From Coenobita brevimanus (lineage: Eukaryota; Arthropoda; Malacostraca; Decapoda; Coenobitidae): a stretch of 64,000 bases of DNA. Shown here piece by piece: positions 43,731 to 54,647 of the stretch (position 1 is its first letter; the number at the start of each line of letters is the position of its first letter). Position numbers and translations under genes: made by a program. Under the pieces are notes generated by a model. It had not been told where the DNA came from and did no database searches. It worked only from the letters and a program-made list of their open reading frames with translations. The stretch lies in assembly GCA_032717465.1 (NCBI GenBank), contig JAVRFU010000129.1, positions 137,501-201,500 on the forward strand, given 5' to 3'.

Positions 43731-44491
43731 ATCTGCAAAATGTTATTTATCCACCACCACCACCACCACCACCACCAGGATTATCATCATCATCATGTCT
43801 CTTTTTTTTCCCCACCTACAAGTGGGGTTAGGTGGGGTCCAGAAGGCAAGGAAGAGGAAGTAACAAGATAGTGATGGACATAATCATTTTATCCAACCTT
43901 CCTATATTTTAAAAATTCAATGCAGCTTTATAATGAACCATGAGTATCTTTTAAGTAAACAGTTAAGTCACCATCAATTTAACAATGAAACCACCAAGAC
44001 ATGGAGTACTTGGAGAACACAACACCTAAACCCTTCAATCACCAAGCCCTTGCCCTCTGACTGTGACCTTTGACTGATCATTCCAAATACAGTAATGTGC
44101 CTTACTTGTAACAAATGGCTTTTTTGTATCCTGGCTCCCTCTCTACACCAGCTTCAACTTGTTCTTCAATTTACTCCTCAGACCACCAGCTTCTTTCATC
44201 ACCTTAGCCACATCTTTCTTCTCTTTGGTCATCTTTTTCTCTTCTGCTTCCTTCATCCTGCAAAATCAATTATCATAATCAGTACAACATTGCCATTTAC
44301 AGTTGTATTCTTGGTGGATTTGGATATATCTCAGCACCTCTTTCTGAGCCATTCATTGTGCACATTTCATCTCAGTGTGCTTTTGTATATTACTGATGCC
44401 AACACTGTCACTGTACAAGCACCATAAATAACAGTGCATAATGCTGAGGTGTAATATACAAAAAGGGTTGTTATGAGAGAGGGTTGTATAC
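43731..44491. repeat. 0.76 kb segmental duplication, copy 2
   Basis: Second copy of 42079-42820, with a longer (CCA)n tract at 43751-43777. Directly followed by a 78-bp tandem repeat. Confidence 0.93.
44106..44257 (-). CDS. candidate internal exon of an unrecognised charged protein, duplicate 2
   Basis: 152-bp block with acceptor TTGATTTTGCAG (exon from 44257) and donor ACAA|GTAAGG. One frame is fully open and strongly coding-like: MKEAEEKKMTKEKKDVAK, then VMKEAGGLRSKLKNKLKL, then QRGSQDTKKPFVT. It is a Lys/Glu-rich amphipathic helix, possibly coiled coil. I do not recognise the gene. The copy at 42437-42586 has two single-base deletions, so this one is probably the functional or correctly assembled version. 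Confidence 0.5.
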
Positions 44492-44716
44492 AGTAAACAC
44501 AGCAGCACAACCACCTGACACAAAGCATCAGCCAACACCACCTTAACCCACTACATCACCAGGCACCTACAGTAAACACAGCAGCACAACCACCTGACAT
44601 TCCATCAGCCAGCACCACCTTAACCCACTACACCACCAGGCACCTACAGTAAACACAGCAGCACAACCACCTGACACATTCAAAGCATCAGACACCACCA
44701 CCTTAACCCACTGAAC
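44491..44716. repeat. 78-bp tandem repeat, about 2.8 copies
   Basis: AGTAAACACAGCAGCACAAC begins at 44492, 44571 and 44648, followed each time by CACCTTAACCCACTACA. Confidence 0.9.
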
Positions 44717-45119
44717 GACTTAGACGATGGCCAGATTTAGAAAAATGGCAGAAACTGTAACCACTGCTAATACACCTAAAGATAATTCACCATACTCCCT
44801 GAGTGCTTTATCCATCTACATATATCTATTTATCTATATCTACTGAAGTAATTCTGGAGACTATATCAAAGTCTGCATTACATGAGGAAGCTACTACAGT
44901 TCAAAAAAATCTTCCCAAACAAGAAATGAACAAAGTAAGGGAACCATTCAGTGCAAGATGCCTGGCCACTGCATTTAAGAGCATGTCACAGTAGTAAGCA
45001 CCAATGAACCAGCACCAGGGAACCAGCACCAAGTCACACTGGCTACATGGCACCAAGACTGGCATGGGAGCAGCTTTGGCCATGAAACAGTTTGGTGTTA
45101 ATGCACAAGGAGGAAGGCA

Positions 45120-45212
45120 GGATAGGAAGGAAGGAAGGATAAGGAGGAAGGGGAGGATAGGGAGGAAGGGGAGGATAGGGAGGAAGGGGAGGATAGGGAG
45201 GAAGGAAGGATG
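45120..45212. repeat. 18-bp minisatellite
   Basis: GGAGGAAGGGGAGGATAG repeated about four times, with shorter variants at each side. Confidence 0.9.
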
Positions 45213-45390
45213 GGGCAGTGTTAATGGCAGGGCCTTAAACTATCCATGGCATAATACCTAATGTCTAGCCTGATAGTAGGGGGGAAATGTAGGGCCAAAA
45301 GAATTATGGAACTATCAAGAAAAGGTGGAACAGCAGAGAGAGGACAGGAAGGGGAAAGAAAGGAGATACAGTCACTGGTAAAAGGAAAAG

Positions 45391-45945
45391 AAGTCACAGG
45401 CAGAAGGAGAAAGTCACAGGCAGAAGGAGAAAGTCACAGGCAGAAGGAGAAAGTCACAGGCAGAAGGAGAAAGTCACAGGCAGAAGGAGAAAGACACAGG
45501 CAGAAGGAGAAAGTCACAGGCAGAAGGAGAAAGTCACAGGCAGAAGGAGAAAGTCACAGGCAGAAGGAGAAAGACACAGGCAGAAGGAGAAAGTCACAGG
45601 CAGGAGGAGAAAGTCACAGGCAGAAGGAGAAAGACACAGGCAGGAGGAGAAAGACACAGGGAGAAGGAGAAAGTCACAGGCAGAAGGAGAAAGACACAGG
45701 CAGAAGGAGAAAGACACAGACAGAAGGAGACAGTCACAGGCAGAAGGAGAAAGACACAGGCAGAAGGAGAAAGACACAGGCAGAAGGAGAAAGACACAGG
45801 CAGAAGGAGAAAGACACAGGCAGAAGGAGAAAGACACAGGCAGAAGGAGAAAGACTCAGGCAGAAGGAGAAAGACGCAGGCAGAAGGAGAAAGACGCAGG
45901 CAGAAGGAGAAAGACGCAGGCAGAAGGAGAAAGATGCAGGCATTT
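45391..45945. repeat. 20-bp minisatellite, about 28 copies, with ordered variants
   Basis: Unit AAGTCACAGGCAGAAGGAGA. Early copies have GTCAC, the middle mixes GTCAC and GACAC, later copies have GACAC and the last ones GACGC. Because 20 is not a multiple of three, three units make a 20-residue peptide period, and the 229-codon open frame is an artefact. Confidence 0.95.
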
Positions 45946-45989
45946 TGTAAAAAAAAATGTCAGATTAATTCAAACTTACACAGTACTTC

Positions 45990-46175
45990 CAATTCCCTGA
46001 CTCCCCCAACATCTCTTCCTTAGTGATATATTTTTGGTTTTATTCTTGCTACTACTTGGCAATTTTTACAACTCAGGGGCTGGTACTCTTGAAGCACCTC
46101 CCCTAACACCTCTTCCTTGTTGATTTATTGTTTTATTGTTGCCACCACCAGGCATTTTAAAACTCAGGGAGGACT
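45990..46175. repeat. imperfect 80-bp duplication
   Basis: CCCAACATCTCTTCCTTAGTGAT and CCTAACACCTCTTCCTTGTTGAT each lead into a TTTATT..TTGC..CTACCA-like stretch and AACTCAGGG. Confidence 0.55.
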
Positions 46176-46234
46176 TACAGCTCTGATGGGGTTAATAAGG
46201 CTACATCTTCAGTTAAAAAAATACAGGATTAATA

Positions 46235-46810
46235 GACTCTGGAAATATTGCTATCGTATCATTTATATAGACTCTGGAAATATTGCTATCGTATCGTTTA
46301 TACAGACTCTGGAAATATTGCTATCGTATCGTTTATACAGACTCTGGAAATACAGCTATCGTATCATTTATATAGACTCTGGAAATATTGCTATCGTATC
46401 GTTTATACAGACTCTGGAAATACAGCTATCGTATCGTTTATTTAGACTCTGGAAATATTGCTATCGTATAGTTTATAGAGAGACTGGAAATACACCTATT
46501 GTATCGTTTATATAGACTGGAAATACAGCTATCGTATCATTTATATAGACTGGAAATACAGCTACCGTATCATTTATATAGACGAAATACAGCTATCGTA
46601 TCATTTACATAGACTGGAAATACAGCTATCGTATCGTTTATATAGACTCTGGAAATACAGCTATCGTATCGTTTATATAGACTGGAAATATTGCTCTTGT
46701 ATCGTTTATATAGACTCTGGAAATATTGCTATCATATCGTTTATATAGACTCTGGAAATATTGCTCTCGTATCATTTATATAGACTCTGGAAATACTCCT
46801 ATCATATCGT
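46235..46810. repeat. 35-bp minisatellite, about 17 copies
   Basis: GACTCTGGAAATATTGCTAT recurs every 35 bp (46235, 46270, 46305), with later units shortened by a 3-bp loss (GACTGG). It ends exactly at the 3' terminus of an RTE-E fragment. Confidence 0.92.
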
Positions 46811-47015
46811 TTATAAAGGCTCCAACATGCTTGAATGCGTCGGTTTTCATAACTTAATAGCAGCTCTCCACACTGCTCAATCTCTGGCAGCCTCCCTATT
46901 CAGTCCTAGCCCTAAGGTCACACCCTATGGCCTCTTCCCAGGTCTTTTTCAGTCTGCCTCTCACCCCTACCCTCAATCCTGCCACTTATCACCTTCCGCA
47001 CCCAACTGTTACTCT
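46811..47015 (-). mobile_element. RTE-E retrotransposon, 3' fragment
   Basis: TAAAGGCTCCAACATGCTTG, GCAGCTCTCCACACTGCTC and CTGGCAGCCTCCCTATTCAG match the 3' end at 50820. Confidence 0.8.
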
Positions 47016-47732
47016 CCATTAAAAATAAAATCAAGGCATTTGAGAGAAGACCAAGTACCAATGGAACTTAGAAATCTGCATATACGACAAGGCTTTACTA
47101 TCACACCACTGATTTCCCTAGATAAATAGCTAAGGAAGAGGTGTTAGGGAGCTTCCTTTTGAATGCAGGGGTCTCCAACTGACTTAAGTTTAACCCCTAA
47201 AATAATTCATTACAGAAGAGATATCAGGGAGCTTCCTGTTGTGTGTTAATTTACTCCTGCCACAGCCAATGGTTTTATCCAGCTCTGGGGATATTTTATT
47301 TACTGATGGGGTAACAATGGCTATCTGTCTTCTGTTGCAAGTCTCCAAAGACTTAAAACTATATGGAAAAGTTAAGAATGAAACCTAAGGCACAAGGGGT
47401 GGCAGTGATCATTTCCTGGGATATGGTTGTTAGCACTGCCAATTTAACTGCAGCACACTTACTGCAAATAATTCCACTTAGCAAAATTGAGTTTTTAATG
47501 TTCTGCATGATTCTTGCAACTTTAGCTTCCTCAGCTATTTAAGCACAAGTTGCAGTGCATTTTGACTAACACCTACTGAGGCCAGTTCTGCAACCAACTG
47601 GCAATTAACAAAAGCAGCACCACAGCAAGATTTATAGAAAACTATACGTTATGTATGAAACACTCCACTGGCCCATCAATGATTATTTCAACAGACTGGC
47701 ACCTAGGTGAATATGTATAACATATTTACATA
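47016..47732. other. no recognisable feature
   Basis: Unique-looking sequence. Short open frames without support. Confidence 0.4.
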
Positions 47733-47888
47733 TATTCATCTTGTAGTATCCAGCCAAGTTGCTCCCCTTCATCACTGGTGGTGGTGGTGGTGGTGGTGGT
47801 GATGGTGGTTGATGTCTACCACCAGACACCCACCACAGCTGGGGTGGCCTCCTCTGCCATCGAGCTGCCCTCGTCATACTGCCCTAAA
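47733..47888 (-). other. weak exon candidate around a (GGT)n tract
   Basis: After a possible acceptor (TTTGTACTTTAG) one minus-strand frame reads YDEGSSMAEEATPAVVGVWW, TAG, a Thr run from (ACC)n, and SDEGEQLGWILQDEYM. Coding-like on both sides of one stop, but unsupported otherwise. Confidence 0.2.
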
Positions 47889-48464
47889 GTACAAACATGC
47901 TTTACAACTCCACCCTTGAACTACAATGCCAGTGCTACCTCAACCATCAACACTAGTTAAATCTTAGGCTGAAGAACATACTGAAGGCTGTATCAAACCA
48001 GTCATTTCAAGGAGTCTATCAGTTAATATTCTTGCCATACACATATGTACCTATCTCTCAGGAGGAGGATGGTGGACTGCAGAAGGGGAATTTTAGCATG
48101 AAGTCTCCTAGATTCATATCCAGATAAGCATGAACCCACAACTGAGTTAAGGGCTCTAGTAAGTAAGTTTCTCAGTGAAATATGTTAACACCCAAATATG
48201 CCTAGTAACCAATGCATTTATTCCTATACAGTATAATGCTACTTCCCTATTCAAGTTAGGTAAATGCAAATAGCAAACTAGCTAGGAACAATCATCATTT
48301 TCCTTCATCCTGATCTTTTCCACCTAATGCTGGAGTGAGGAAGGGTGCAGAAAGGAAGGACAGGGAAAGAAATAATAGAGGAAGCACTTACATTTATACC
48401 TCAACATTTTTACCTGCCTAATGGAGCAGGAAAAGGGAACTTATTTCCTTCATTCATTCAATTA

Positions 48465-48930
48465 TAAAAACTCCAAGATGCTTCCATACATCAGCCTTGA
48501 TCACCTAATGGCAGTTCTCTATGCTGCTTGATCTCTAGCAGCTTCTCTGTCCAGCCCTTTATCCCTGAGGACACTGACTTCATACCAGGTCTTTCAGTCT
48601 GCCTCTCAACTTTACCCTCCATGCTCACACCTCTCACCCTCCACACCCAAATGTCATCCCCCATCCTCTCCACATGCCCAAACCATCTCACTCTACCCCT
48701 CCTAATCACAACACCACTACACTCCAGTCCCATCCTTCTTCCCAAACCATCTCAGTCTACCCCCTTCACATCACAACACCAATACACTCCAGCTCCATCC
48801 TGCCTCCCAAAACCATCTCAATCTACCCCTTAACTCTACCCTCAACACTCACACCTCTCCCCCGCTGCAGCCAGTTGCCATCCTTCATTCTCTCCACATG
48901 CCCAATGCAATGGACAGTAAATTTCTATGA
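48465..48930 (-). mobile_element. RTE-E retrotransposon, 3' fragment with internal duplication
   Basis: ATGCTTCCATACATCAGCC, GGCAGTTCTCTATGCTGC, CTCTCCACATGCCCAAACC. A segment of about 60 bp (CAAACCATCTCA.TCTACCCC, CACAACACCA.TACACTCCAG) is repeated two to three times inside it. Confidence 0.8.
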
Positions 48931-49106
48931 CTGCATCTCTGTAGATATATACTTTACCAATGCCTTCACCCACACTGGATAAAACTTAGGTCATAATGTA
49001 CCAACTGTTCCCTAATCTTTCTTGCATAGTCTACTGTATAGTCTGTTAACTGCTCTAACACCTGTATCTAAATGACTTGTTAATTATGCTAAAGAAGGGC
49101 TATGGC

Positions 49107-49553
49107 AGAGGTCGGCAACTTGCGGCTCAGAAGCCGCACGCGGCTCTTAGGACACTTTTGTGGCTCCAGGAGCTTCATAAATAACCATTTATTCTTTCAG
49201 ACCAAAGGCATCATATTACACATGCAAGGCAACATTAGATTTTTCATTCAGCTTTGATAAGATCTATACTATAAGCAGATCAAACAATATCACCGTAATG
49301 TTTTGTTTAGATTTAGCATACTGCAGATTACAGTTTATGAGAATTTTCTGTATTGCGGCTCCAAGAGTACTACATTTTTAAGAAACAAAAGATCTATACT
49401 ACAAGTAGATCAAATAGTATCACTGTAATGTTTTGTTTAGAATACTGCAGATTTCAGTTTCAGAATTTTTTGTATTGCAGCTCCAAGAGTACTACATTTT
49501 TATGAAACTTTAAAACAAATGGCTCTTGTAGCTTTAAGGGTTGCTGACCTCTG
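49107..49553. mobile_element. hAT MITE with 8-bp target duplication
   Basis: Left CAGAGGTCGGCAACTTGC; right, reverse-complemented, CAGAGGTCAGCAACCCTT. The 8-bp GGCTATGG flanks both ends (49099-49106, 49554-49561). The interior holds two copies of a 125-bp stretch (GATCTATACTA.AAG.AGATC to AGAGTACTACATTTTTA) and no coding frame. It is mobilised by a hAT transposase in trans. Confidence 0.93.
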
Positions 49554-49889
49554 GGCTATGGGAAAGGTGTACAGGCAAGGTAATGTCAATCTGGCATTAA
49601 GCTGTATCCCTCCACAAAAGGACAAAACGCTATACCAATTTATGGGCTAAAATCGGTGCTTCCATCTCAGATTTCTTAACCAAGGAAAAAATAATCTTGC
49701 CACTTAGCTATACTGTAGTCTGTCCTTCACCTGATGGAACTGGCCCATTCCCACAACTTCAGTAATTGATTACAATTTCATTAATTTTATAGTTATGGAG
49801 GAAGGAATGAGTCTCCTTGGTTACTATATGTTTTCACTGGACATTACCACTCCCACATCAATACAGTGTGCTTGATGGAAATTCAGTTA

Positions 49890-50170
49890 TATATCTATCT
49901 AATCTATCTACTGCCAGACATCTTAATCCTGTAAGGTGTGGCCACAAATATCCTCCACACTGTCCTGTCCTCTGCCATCCCTCCAACTCACACCACCCCT
50001 CTCATCTCCATCCCTCCAACTCACACCCTCCCTCCACCATATCTACCCACACTCCTCCCTCTTACACACATTCTCTCCCATATCTACTTGTATCTACTCT
50101 CCATCCCTCCAACTAACACCCCCTCCCATCTCTCCACTCCATCCCTCCATCTCATCCTTGGCTATAATGT
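49890..50170 (-). mobile_element. RTE-B retrotransposon, degraded 3' fragment
   Basis: (TCTA)n then CTGCCAGACATCTTAATCCTG and GTGTGGCCACAAATATCC, followed by an expanded CCATCCCTCCAACTCAC stretch repeated four times. Confidence 0.75.
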
Positions 50171-50219
50171 AAGAATGAGTGTCCTTGCTCAATTCAACCC
50201 TCCATAGTTACCTGCCTAC

Positions 50220-50345
50220 ACTAACAGACAAACAGGAGTGACAGAAAAGAGAAAGACAGAAAAGAGACAGGTAAGACAGACAGACAAGAGAGACAGACAA
50301 GAGGGACAAAGACAAGAGACAGGAAAAACAGACGGGAGAGACAGG
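50220..50345. repeat. AGACAG-rich low-complexity tract
   Basis: Imperfect GAGACAGACAAGAG words. Confidence 0.7.
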
Positions 50346-50617
50346 AGACAGTACTATACCCATCACAACAGATTTCAACCTCTCCAAGCAGTCATGGCTC
50401 CTCTGCTACTCTGAGTTCTCCAGGCAGTCTCCCTTCACTCCTCTTGAACCGCCATCACGCTGCCATCTCTCTGGAACCCTGCTTTCTTGTACTTCACTTA
50501 CACCCACACAAACCCATGGCCGCCACAGGAACACCACTGCAATGATTGTAGGAATATAATACAAATTATTCACATTTACAGTACACAGTTATACAGTATA
50601 TAGCACTACTTCTACCT

Positions 50618-50745
50618 TCTACTTGGCCTATATTTTGCCTTACGCAGTCCATCTCACACAGTTCAGTGGCAGAACAAGGTAATGCTATAGAGTACCCTTT
50701 CCACACCACTTCTTCATGACTAGCAACATTCAACTCATCTACAGC
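50618..50745. mobile_element. TTAACTTGGCCCAG MITE-like fragment
   Basis: CTACTTGGCCTATATTTTGC, CACAGTTCAGTGGCAGAAC and ACTTCTTCATGACTAGCA follow the family order; the second end is not clear. Confidence 0.45.
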
Positions 50746-50819
50746 TACAATTCAAAATTCATGAAGCTATGGTATTTTAAACCAAAAAAGAAGGGCATAG
50801 CATCGTTTTCGTTTTTAAA

Positions 50820-53208
50820 GGCCCCAACATGCTTGCATGTGTCGGCCTTGGTCACCTAATGGCGGCTCTCCACGATGCACGATCCATTGCAGCCTCCCTG
50901 TTCAGTCCCTTAACCCTAAGGTCACACTTAATGACCTCGTCCCATGTCTTTCTCGGTCTACCCCTCATAACCCCACCCCCAATATTAACACTTCTCACCT
51001 TCCTCACCCAATTATCATCCCCCATCCTCTCCACATGTCCAAACCACCTCAATCTACCTCTCCTCATCACAACACCAATACACTCCAGTCCCATCCTACC
51101 TCTCAACTCTTCCATTGTAAACCCAGCCCCTCCAGGCCTTGGACGCAGGGACGTACTGCACATCCACCTAATCATTGTCATTTCTGTACGTCTGAGCTGG
51201 CGAATGTCTTCCTCCTTCACTGCCCAGGTCTCACTGCCATACAGCATTACACTCCTAACACATGCTGCATACAAAGACCCCTTAGCACGTAGGGAGAGCC
51301 CTCTCAATGTCAAGAGAGGCAAGAGCTCCCTGAACTTCTTCCAACCACTTCTCACCCTAGCCACAGAGCTACCTCCAGCCCCACCTCCAGCACACAACAT
51401 GTCTCCCAAATAACAAAACTCTTCCACACACTCAAGAGATTCACCAGCAAGTTCAATCCTTTCACGTCTGACGATCTCCACCTGCTCACCCCGGCATGCC
51501 GTACACATAAAATCAGCATTATCTCGCAGTCTACCTCTGATACCACTACATCTCTTATGCACCCATTTATCACACACACCGCACAAGATGGAATTACTTC
51601 CCACGCCCTTGTGGCAAACTGCACATGGCCACTCTCCCTCGTCTTTGACAGTACCGCCACCAACCCTAGATATCATCACTTTTGTTTTATCTGCATTTAC
51701 CCTTAAACCCTTTTGCCCCATACCATCTCTCCGCTTCCTAAACCTTTCCTCCGCCTCCCTTTCATTCTCTGCAATCAACACCAAATCATCAGCATACAAC
51801 AACTCCCACGGGAGTCTGTTTCTAAAGTCACATGAAAGGGCTTCAAGTACCATGATAAACAACATGGGACTCAAGACTGACCCCTGATGCACACCAACAT
51901 TCACGGAAAACTCATCACTCAAATCTCCATTCACTCTCACCTGGGTGTGAGCACCCACATACATGGCCATAACCACCCTAACCAGCCACTCCTCCAAGCC
52001 AAGCTTTCTCATTGCCCACTTAACCACCCTTCTCCTACCAATATATTTTTCCTGAAGCTGTTGAACAATGAATATGGCATCAGTGGTCCCCCTACCTGGC
52101 ATAAACCCAAACTGCATCTCATCAATATTCACTCTTTCTCTAATCATACCTTCTAAAACTCTCTCCATTACCTTCATTATCTGATCTAAAAGCTTTATAC
52201 CTCTATAATTTCCTCTTTCCAGGGCATCACCCTTCCCTTTATACACATTTACAATTACACTCTTCAGCCAATCATCTGGGACAACACACTCATAAATAAT
52301 CCTATTTATCAGGTCAGTGACTAAACTCACCCCTATATCGCCTGAGGCCTTCAACATTTCGGCAGTCAACCCAGACACACCTGCTGCCTTCCCCACCCTC
52401 ATCCTGCCTATTGCCTCACTCACAGTAGCTGTATCAATCAAAGGCCAAGGGCCAGACACTGGATCTGCTGGCTCCAAACCTTCCCTGTCCCAGTCAAACT
52501 CCTCACTCAACAACCGGTTATAATGCTCTCTCCATGCATCTTTAAAATCCTCACTGTTCACCACTACCCTTCCTTCATCATTCTTCATACACTGCTCACC
52601 TATGATATCCCGATTATCCCTCTTCACCTGACCTGCCACCCTACATATATTTTTCCTTTCCCCATGATTTAGGTTATCAAGTAATTGTCTCTGTGACTCA
52701 GACTTTGCCCTGTATACCTCTCTCCTAGCCCTACGCTTGGCAGTCAAATATTCTTCTTTGCTACCACCCTTCTTCCATTCCCGGAAGAGCCTTCTTTTCT
52801 CCTTAATTGCAGCTTCTACACCCTCATCCCACCACCAAGTTACTTTATGTCTTGGTGGTCCTCTTGTCCAGCCGCATGTTACATCAGTAACTCTCAAGAA
52901 ATTGTTCTTGAGGGCTCTGTACTGTTCATTAACGCCTCTGTCTACAGCTCCCTGTTCAACCACCACTCTCCTCAACTCGCTATACAAGGCATCCCTTACT
53001 ACTTGGTTTTTCAGCTTCCATATTTTCCTCCTAGGTACATAAGTCCTCTTTTTCATCATTTGTTCTTTAAGCACCATATCACAAATCAATAGTTTGTGCT
53101 GCTGCACACACTCCTCACTTCCTATAACTTTAACATCCCTCACTAACCTCCTATCGGCCCTCCTAACCAGAAAATAATCTATCTGACTGCTATTTCCCCA
53201 GACTCATA
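50820..53208 (-). mobile_element. RTE-E retrotransposon with PHD finger in the reverse transcriptase, 5'-truncated
   Basis: The 763-codon frame (53143-50852) is open upstream to about 53205, where it still shows the end of the endonuclease (SQIDYFLVRRADRR). It carries polymerase fingers (MQFGFMPGRGTTDAIF), motif B-like HQGSVLSPMLF, YADD (residues 450-453), a Cys4-His-Cys3 PHD-type finger at residues 507-550 (51625-51494), then YLGDML, YGSETW and LRWFGHVERMGDD. The usual motif A segment (FxDLEKAFDRVPR), with the first catalytic Asp, is missing: residue 372 (RRR) joins VVKWAMRKLG directly, near 52027. The long frame is intact, yet this copy cannot polymerise. Other copies: 32500, 46811, 48465. 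Confidence 0.9.
51494..51625 (-). other. PHD-type zinc finger inside the RTE-E polymerase
   Basis: Ligand order C507-C510-C521-C524-H529-C532-C547-C550, with Trp527 two before the His, matches the PHD spacing C-x2-C-x10-C-x2-C-x4-H-x2-C-x14-C-x2-C. Such fingers often bind histone H3 tails; here that role is unproven. Confidence 0.85.
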
Positions 53209-53209
53209 T

Positions 53210-53742
53210 GAATTAAACCCTGCCTAACCTCGAATGACCTAATCCAACTTAAATCAACCCAACCAAATCTAGCTTAACCTCACCTAACCCAGTCTAATTG
53301 TATTTAACCTCACAATCTCACGTAACCTCCCCATACTTAACATAACCTATTTTGAAGCAGCCTAACCACATCTAACCCTACCTAATCCTACCCAGTCTCA
53401 CTTAACCATACCATACCCGACCTAACCCAACCCAGTCAAGCCTAAAATGACCTAATCCAACCGAACCTAACCCAGCCTAACCCAACCAAATAAAACCCAA
53501 CTCAAAACCTATGAAAACCGACCTATTCTAAAGCAATCTAACCTAATCCGTCTATATCTAGTCGAACTGAAGCCAACCCAACCAAAAATTACCTAATCAG
53601 ACCAAACCCTGCCCAAAGTGACCTAACCTAACTTTCGATCGGCTATAAATTCGCTAAAAAAAAAAACAAAAATAATTGCTGCCTGAAAGTCTACGGATGT
53701 CACATTCCAAGTTTCGCCTGTTCTATGTACACGTATAACTTT

Positions 53743-53808
<66 letters not shown>
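53210..53808 (+). repeat. degenerate CCTAA-pentamer block, copy 3, with (GT)n
   Basis: CCTGCCTAACCTCGAATGACC through the shared end TTTCGATCGGCTATAAATTC and TTCCAAGTTTCGCCTGTTC, then (GT)n at 53743-53808. It abuts the 5' truncation point of the RTE-E element. Confidence 0.82.
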
Positions 53809-54129
53809 GCGCGCGTTTATTTATGGGTGTGTAACATGTGCACTGTAAGGAAATATTTTTACTCACTCTCTCTCTTCTGTGTACGTGTGGCTGTGTGTAT
53901 GGAGACGTGGCTGTGTCTAAGCTGGATCATCATGTGTGTAAGTGCAGTTCTGCATGGGACGGAGAGGCCTAATGCGTTCAGGGATAACTAGATGTATTTA
54001 AAGATATGGCTATGTGTATAGAAATAGAACTTTGTGTGTCGAGTTAAGGATATGTATCTGTTGATGAATCGATATTTGTGAAGATGTTATCGTGTATGTG
54101 GTTCTGTGTTAGGTTGTCTTTGTATCTGT

Positions 54130-54203
<74 letters not shown>

Positions 54204-54326
54204 TGAGTTGTCTGTCTGTACGTAGGTGAGCCTGTGTCTGTGTTGGGGAGGGATACAGCGTGTGGAGGGATGGACAAGATCACAGAGCCTGTGTGAATGG
54301 AGGTTTGGGTATGGATGTTAGTAAAT

Positions 54327-54390
<64 letters not shown>

Positions 54391-54395
54391 ACAAA
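54130..54395. repeat. (GT)n - spacer - (GT)n, paralogue of the 22-26 kb array spacer without CR1
   Basis: (GT)n to about 54200, a 130-bp spacer (GGTTGAGTTGTCTGTCTGTA ... GTATGGATGTTAGTAAATG) and (GT)n to 54380. The spacer is about 85% like those at 23250, 24650 and 26450. Confidence 0.85.
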
Positions 54396-54541
54396 AGGAT
54401 ATTAACCAGCCTTATGCAAAAGCATATCGTTAAGAAAATCTTTGCTTGACTGGTGGCAAGTGCCTCTGTGTTACCATGGCAACCTCCCACACCACCAGTT
54501 ACATAAACACATTTCCACACCAACAAGATCCATTAGAGAGT

Positions 54542-54544
<3 letters not shown>

Positions 54545-54599
<55 letters not shown>

Positions 54600-54600
54600 T
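54545..54600. repeat. (GT)n microsatellite
   Basis: Pure TG run leading into the 16-bp minisatellite region. Confidence 0.95.
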
Positions 54601-54647
54601 AACGTGGATATGCATGTGTGTAAGTGCAGTAGTGTGTGCTACGGTGT

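Noticed and set aside
45261..45950. 229-codon Lys/Arg/Gln-rich repeat protein
   Set aside because: It is the translation of a 20-bp minisatellite, and the reverse strand gives equally long open frames.
50360..50545. Exon reading VFLWRPWVCVGVSEVQ on the minus strand
   Set aside because: Acceptor-like sequence exists, but the frame has an internal TAG and an alternative strong donor 35 bp in; no frame is convincing.
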